A DNA stretch of 7,741 nucleotides, from positions 1-7,741 of the forward strand of contig JAKBBS010000090.1 of assembly GCA_021808425.1 (NCBI GenBank), given 5' to 3'. The translations under genes and the position numbers were made by a program. Below, piece by piece: positions 5,155 to 7,741 of this stretch. Numbering within the stretch: position 1 is the stretch's first letter; the number at the start of each line of letters is the position of its first letter. Under the pieces are notes generated by a model. That model made no database searches, was not told the origin of the DNA, and was given only the letters and a program-made list of their open reading frames with translations. Origin of the DNA: Actinomycetes bacterium. Lineage in GTDB: Bacteria; Actinomycetota; Acidimicrobiia; Acidimicrobiales; Palsa-688.

Positions 5155-5160
5155 ATACTG
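5155..5160 (-). promoter_or_regulatory. Possible -10 box upstream of the antitoxin gene
   Basis: On the minus strand an AT-rich patch reads CAGTATGTTTTG just before the GTG candidates, inside otherwise GC-rich DNA and about 55 bases after the tetR stop. CAGTAT (5160-5155) is a passable -10 hexamer, with TTCCTA 18 bases upstream as a poor -35. If used, transcription would start close to the GTG and be nearly leaderless. The assignment is weak. Confidence 0.22.
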
Positions 5161-5213
5161 TAGTCGGCGATACCTCGGTAGGAACACAAATGGACGCTTC
5201 TCTGTCTACCTGC

Positions 5214-5843
5214 TCATTGAGCGTCGTCCCGCCGGGTTGCCCTGTCGAAGACGCTCGCAATTTCGGCCGCGTAGTGGTCGATGTCGAACTTCGGGTCGAG
5301 CACGAGCCGGTGCGGCACCACGTCGATGGCGGCTCGGATCGCTACCGCTAGCGCAGCCGGGTCAAAGTCGCCCCGGAGCTCCCCGGACACCTGAAAACGA
5401 GCGAGCTGCTCTTGAAGCAGGCGCGTCGCCACATCGACTTCCCGCCCGTCCAAGCGGCGGCCGCCATCGGTCTTGAAAGCGCCGCTTCGAAGGATCTCGA
5501 CCACAGCAACCATAAAATTGCGATGGTCACGCATGAACGAAAGGTTCGACTCGATATAGGCCCGGAGCATCCCCGCTCCGGTGATCTCCGCAGAGACTCG
5601 AGGCAGGATGTAGTTCCTCCCGGCATCGACGACATCGACGACGACCTGCTTGATGAGGTCGTCCTTGCCAGTGAAGTGGTAGCTGATGACTCCCTTGCTG
5701 ATACCGATGCGCGCCGCGATGCGCGCAAGTGACGCCTGGGCGTAGCCGACCTCGGCGATTGTATCGATCGCAGCACCCACGATTTGTCGGCGGCGCGCGA
5801 TCTCGGTAAACGTCTTTTGTTCGGCTTCGGGCTCGGTCGCCAT
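5214..5843 (-). CDS. TetR/AcrR-family transcriptional repressor
   Basis: The protein has 209 residues, a typical TetR length. The N-terminal DNA-binding domain is at about residues 15-62: RRQIVGAAIDTIAEVGYAQA, then SLARIAARIGISKGVISYHF with the TGKDDLI extension. This is the canonical helix-turn-helix followed by the S-x-YHF recognition end. The helical remainder (about 80-205) is the ligand-binding and dimerisation part; the ligand cannot be told. It is divergent from an ABC-2 exporter operon with 77 bases between starts, the standard arrangement for a local repressor of an efflux system induced by its substrate. The ATG at 5843 lacks a ribosome site. TAGATT ends seven bases upstream, so a leaderless message is plausible. 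The candidate operator at 5863-5878 covers this promoter, suggesting autoregulation. Confidence 0.92.
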   Translation of the reverse strand: MATEPEAEQKTFTEIARRRQIVGAAIDTIAEVGYAQASLARIAARIGISKGVISYHFTGKDDLIKQVVVDVVDAGRNYILPRVSAEITGAGMLRAYIESNLSFMRDHRNFMVAVVEILRSGAFKTDGGRRLDGREVDVATRLLQEQLARFQVSGELRGDFDPAALAVAIRAAIDVVPHRLVLDPKFDIDHYAAEIASVFDRATRRDDAQ

Positions 5844-5850
5844 CGAACAG

Positions 5851-5856
5851 AATCTA
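5851..5856 (-). promoter_or_regulatory. Candidate -10 box of the tetR gene
   Basis: TAGATT on the minus strand ends seven bases before the ATG, which would put the transcription start at the start codon itself (leaderless mRNA). The weak -35 candidate, TTCTGG, overlaps one arm of the neighbouring palindrome. Confidence 0.35.
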
Positions 5857-5862
5857 TGGCAC

Positions 5863-5878
5863 CTGGCCGCCTGGCCAG
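5863..5878. promoter_or_regulatory. Candidate TetR operator (16-bp palindrome)
   Basis: CTGGCC and GGCCAG form a perfect dyad around GCCT, centred in the 77-bp gap between the repressor start and the exporter start. The length and spacing match operators of TetR dimers. It lies across the spacer and -35 area of the proposed tetR promoter, and about 30 bases before the proposed exporter -10. Direct proof of binding is lacking. Confidence 0.55.
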
Positions 5879-5904
5879 AACATCGTACATTCGGTCAGCA
5901 CGCC

Positions 5905-5913
5905 TGTTATCAT
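5905..5913 (+). promoter_or_regulatory. Candidate extended -10 promoter for the ABC exporter
   Basis: TGTTATCAT fits an extended -10 (TGn followed by TATCAT). A start seven to eight bases later falls on the ATG at 5921, giving a leaderless message. This agrees with the absence of any ribosome site before that ATG. No good -35 is seen, which extended -10 promoters can tolerate. Confidence 0.4.
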
Positions 5914-5920
5914 GACACAC

Positions 5921-6859
5921 ATGGAGGCCGCCATAGTCGTCGAGCACTTGACGAAGCGCTTCGGAGACCGCGTGGCCTTCGACGACGTGTCGTTCGAGGT
6001 CGGCCGCGGGGAGGTGTTCGGTTTCCTCGGTCCAAACGGGGCTGGAAAGACGACTACCGTGCGGACCCTCGGGACGCTGCTCGCTCAGAGCTCAGGTTCG
6101 GCGACCGTCGCCGGGATACCGCTGAGCAAAGAAAACGGTTCTGCGATCCGCTCGCGGATCTCCCTGATGCCCGAGTCCCCCGGTCTCTATCTGCGCTTGA
6201 CCGTGACAGAAAACCTGCAGTGCTTCGCCGGCCTTTACGAGCTTGATGACACGCACGGGCGCATCGAGCGGGCTCTTCGGGCGGTCAACCTCGAAGGCCG
6301 CGCCCGCGACCTGTGCGGTTCGCTGTCCAAAGGGCTCCGCCAGCGCGTAGCGCTCGCCCGGGCGTTGCTCAACGACCCGACCGTGCTGTTCCTCGACGAG
6401 CCCACCTCGGGCCTCGACCCGGTCGCTACCCGTGAGGTCCACGACCTCATCGCCTCGCTTCGCGAGCGGGGGGTGACCATCTTCCTGACCACCCACCGTC
6501 TGGAGGAGGCCGAGCGCCTTTGCGACAGGGTGGCGATCATGAACACTACCTTGCGAATGATCGGCCGACCCGACGAGCTACGCACTCAGCTGTTCAGGCG
6601 ATCCCTCGAGGTTAGACTACAGGCACCACTCGCGAACCCCGGAGCCGTGTTTCGTTCGGTAGCCGATGTCGAAGGGTGGGAGCAGACGCCATCGGGCTAC
6701 ATCCTAGCCGTCACCGATCCCGATCGCGCGGCTCCCGTCCTCGCCCGCGCACTTGTCAGCGCCGGCGCCGATATCCTTTCGCTCGGCGAGTCCCACCACT
6801 CACTTGAAGACGTCTACCTTGAGCTCATCGACGAAGACGTGGAAGCGAAGCCCAAATGA
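5921..6859 (+). CDS. ABC transporter ATP-binding protein (DrrA/NatA-like, ABC-2 exporter)
   Basis: This 312-residue cytoplasmic ATPase energises the membrane protein encoded next to it. Visible motifs: Walker A GPNGAGKTT (37-45); a Q-loop region LMPESPGLY with Glu 85 where Gln is usual, as in several exporters of this group; signature LSKGLRQR (135-142); Walker B VLFLDE followed by PTSGLD (155-166); and switch His 192 in LTTHRLEEAE. The last ~100 residues form the C-terminal domain common to DrrA/CcmA-type proteins and end with LGESHHSLEDVYLELI. The ATG at 5912 is also in frame (315 residues) but lies inside the proposed -10 box, so 5921 is preferred. The stop overlaps the permease start by four bases (ATGA), implying translational coupling. 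Probable substrates are hydrophobic compounds, antibiotics or ions; the sequence does not decide. Control by the divergent TetR protein is likely. Confidence 0.93.
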   Translation: MEAAIVVEHLTKRFGDRVAFDDVSFEVGRGEVFGFLGPNGAGKTTTVRTLGTLLAQSSGSATVAGIPLSKENGSAIRSRISLMPESPGLYLRLTVTENLQCFAGLYELDDTHGRIERALRAVNLEGRARDLCGSLSKGLRQRVALARALLNDPTVLFLDEPTSGLDPVATREVHDLIASLRERGVTIFLTTHRLEEAERLCDRVAIMNTTLRMIGRPDELRTQLFRRSLEVRLQAPLANPGAVFRSVADVEGWEQTPSGYILAVTDPDRAAPVLARALVSAGADILSLGESHHSLEDVYLELIDEDVEAKPK

Positions 6860-7584
6860 ACTTCAGCTGGATCAGGGTCGGCGCGATCGTCCGAAAAGAA
6901 CTGCAGGACTATCGGCGCAACCGCTTCGTCATCGCCACGATGGCTGCGGTTCCCGTCGTGTTCATCACTCTGCCGACGATTCAATTGATTGCAGCCAACA
7001 CGACGAACAAGGCCGTCACCCTTCATATCGGCCTCTCCCTCCTCTATCTGTTGGTGATCCCGGTGACAATGCCCTCTGTCGTCTGCGCCTACTCTGTGGT
7101 CGGCGAACGAGAACAGGGCACGCTGGAGCCGCTGCTATCCACCCCGGTGCGCAGCGAGGAGTTCGTCATAGCGAAGGCGCTCGCCGCTTTCACGCCAACG
7201 ATCCTCATCGCCTATAGCGTCTTCGGGATCTTCCTCGCGATCGCTGGACTGTTCGCTCATGCCGTCATCGTTTCGGCGATCTTCACGGGCTCGCACGTCC
7301 TGGTCCAGTTGCTGTTCACGCCCCTGCTGGCAGGCTGGGCGATCTGGGTCGGTATCGCGGTGTCGACGAGGTCCACCGACGTTCGCGTCGCTCAACAACT
7401 GGGTGTCCTCGGGAGCCTTCCACCTCTGGCGATTGTCGCTTTGATGTCGCTCAACGTGATCTCAGAGTCGGTCAGACTCGCAATCGGTCTCGCTGCAGCA
7501 CTGCTCGTGTTCGACCTGCTCGCCTGGCGCGTCGTGGCCCGGATGTTCGACCGCGAACGGCTCATAGTGAACAAGCGCTCATGA
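6856..7584 (+). CDS. ABC-2 type transporter permease
   Basis: The 242-residue product has six predicted membrane helices at about residues 25-47, 56-80, 105-131, 140-168, 182-200 and 205-226. The N-terminal coupling segment VGAIVRKELQDYRRNR is typical of ABC-2 permeases. The cytoplasmic loop GEREQGTLEPLLSTPVRSEE (83-102) is the hallmark of NatB/DrrB/YhaP-like exporters. It should form a homodimer with two copies of the upstream ATPase and export an unknown substrate. The gene begins inside the ATPase stop (ATGA), and nothing suggests truncation. It is shorter than NatB (about 380 residues) because the large extracellular domain between helices 1 and 2 is absent, placing it nearer the compact DrrB-like forms. 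Confidence 0.9.
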   Translation: MNFSWIRVGAIVRKELQDYRRNRFVIATMAAVPVVFITLPTIQLIAANTTNKAVTLHIGLSLLYLLVIPVTMPSVVCAYSVVGEREQGTLEPLLSTPVRSEEFVIAKALAAFTPTILIAYSVFGIFLAIAGLFAHAVIVSAIFTGSHVLVQLLFTPLLAGWAIWVGIAVSTRSTDVRVAQQLGVLGSLPPLAIVALMSLNVISESVRLAIGLAAALLVFDLLAWRVVARMFDRERLIVNKRS

Positions 7585-7615
7585 GGGTCTGATTGACCAC
7601 ACCGATAGGGGAGCA

Positions 7616-7714
7616 GTGCTACTGAGCGACGGCGAGGAGAGGCAGTTCGATTCGGCTTTGCGGGAGCGGCTTGCACGACCACAGGCTTTCGGGCCGGCCC
7701 ACGAAAACGATTGA
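7616..7714 (+). CDS. Short ORF resembling a DUF3040 N-terminus, probably truncated
   Basis: GTG at 7616 follows AGGGGAG (7607-7613) by only two bases and opens a 32-residue frame: LLSDGEERQFDSALRERLAR, then PQAFGPAHEND and a TGA. The opening resembles DUF3040 proteins of actinobacteria, which start LSxxEQRxLDxxxxxL and continue into two membrane helices. Those helices are absent, so this is either a remnant or an unrelated small peptide. It begins 31 bases after the permease stop and could be co-transcribed with the exporter. The similarity rests on about 15 residues only. Confidence 0.3.
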   Translation: MLLSDGEERQFDSALRERLARPQAFGPAHEND

Positions 7715-7718
7715 TACC

Positions 7719-7741
7719 TTATGCAGCTATAGCCGGCATAA
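7719..7741. repeat. Inverted repeat at the right edge of the window
   Basis: TTATGC (7719-7724) and GCATAA (7736-7741) are perfect six-base arms around an 11-base centre containing CTATAG. The AT-rich dyad stands out from its surroundings and could be an operator or part of a promoter for a gene beyond the window, but the window ends exactly at the right arm and context is missing. Confidence 0.25.

Noticed and set aside
7586..7598. GGTC-TGATT-GACC hairpin after the permease
   Set aside because: The four-base stem without a T-run is expected by chance, and a short ORF with a ribosome-like site follows directly.

Overview
The window is GC-rich DNA that most likely comes from an actinobacterium (Actinomycetota). 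The support is the base composition, frequent GTG/TTG starts, two GAF-ANTAR regulators, an actinobacterial-type indolepyruvate:ferredoxin oxidoreductase remnant and a VapBC-like pair of a type common in that phylum. I cannot assign a genus. No rRNA, tRNA, CRISPR array, transposase or integrase is visible.

Layout. Positions 1-576 (+) hold two gene pieces joined out of frame: the C-terminal half of a VOC/glyoxalase-fold protein, and the last ~120 residues of a short-chain dehydrogenase (SDR). A hairpin at 604-627 separates this from two tandem GAF-ANTAR genes on the minus strand (1480-2178, then 643-1380). A long, mostly paired inverted repeat (1417-1473) lies between those two genes. A 310-bp gene-free gap (2179-2488) separates them from a divergent plus-strand pair: a STAS-domain protein (2489-2923) and an ECF-like sigma factor (2959-3531). 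Convergent to these is a frameshifted C-terminal scrap of indolepyruvate:ferredoxin oxidoreductase (3594-4038, -). Upstream of it, on the same strand, come an intact six-helix membrane protein (4040-4648), a truncated PIN toxin fused in frame to it (4649-4951) and an internally shortened antitoxin (4948-5139). A TetR-family repressor (5214-5843, -) is divergent from a two-gene ABC-2-type exporter (5921-6859 and 6856-7584, +). A perfect palindrome in their shared promoter region is the obvious operator candidate. A short ORF resembling a DUF3040 N-terminus (7616-7714) closes the window.

How the parts work together. Three units look functional: (i) the GAF-ANTAR pair with the divergent STAS/sigma pair, a signal-response cluster combining a putative RNA-binding output with a transcription-initiation output; (ii) the TetR-controlled exporter; (iii) the lone membrane protein. 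The rest is broken: VOC, SDR, oxidoreductase, toxin and antitoxin have each lost part of their sequence. Such scars, with no mobile element beside them, suggest repeated small deletions in a gene-decay zone, although assembly error has to be excluded at each junction.

The most promising new element is the inter-gene RNA hairpin between the two ANTAR genes. Its single imperfect pair is a G-U wobble in the mRNA sense and a mismatch in the antisense.
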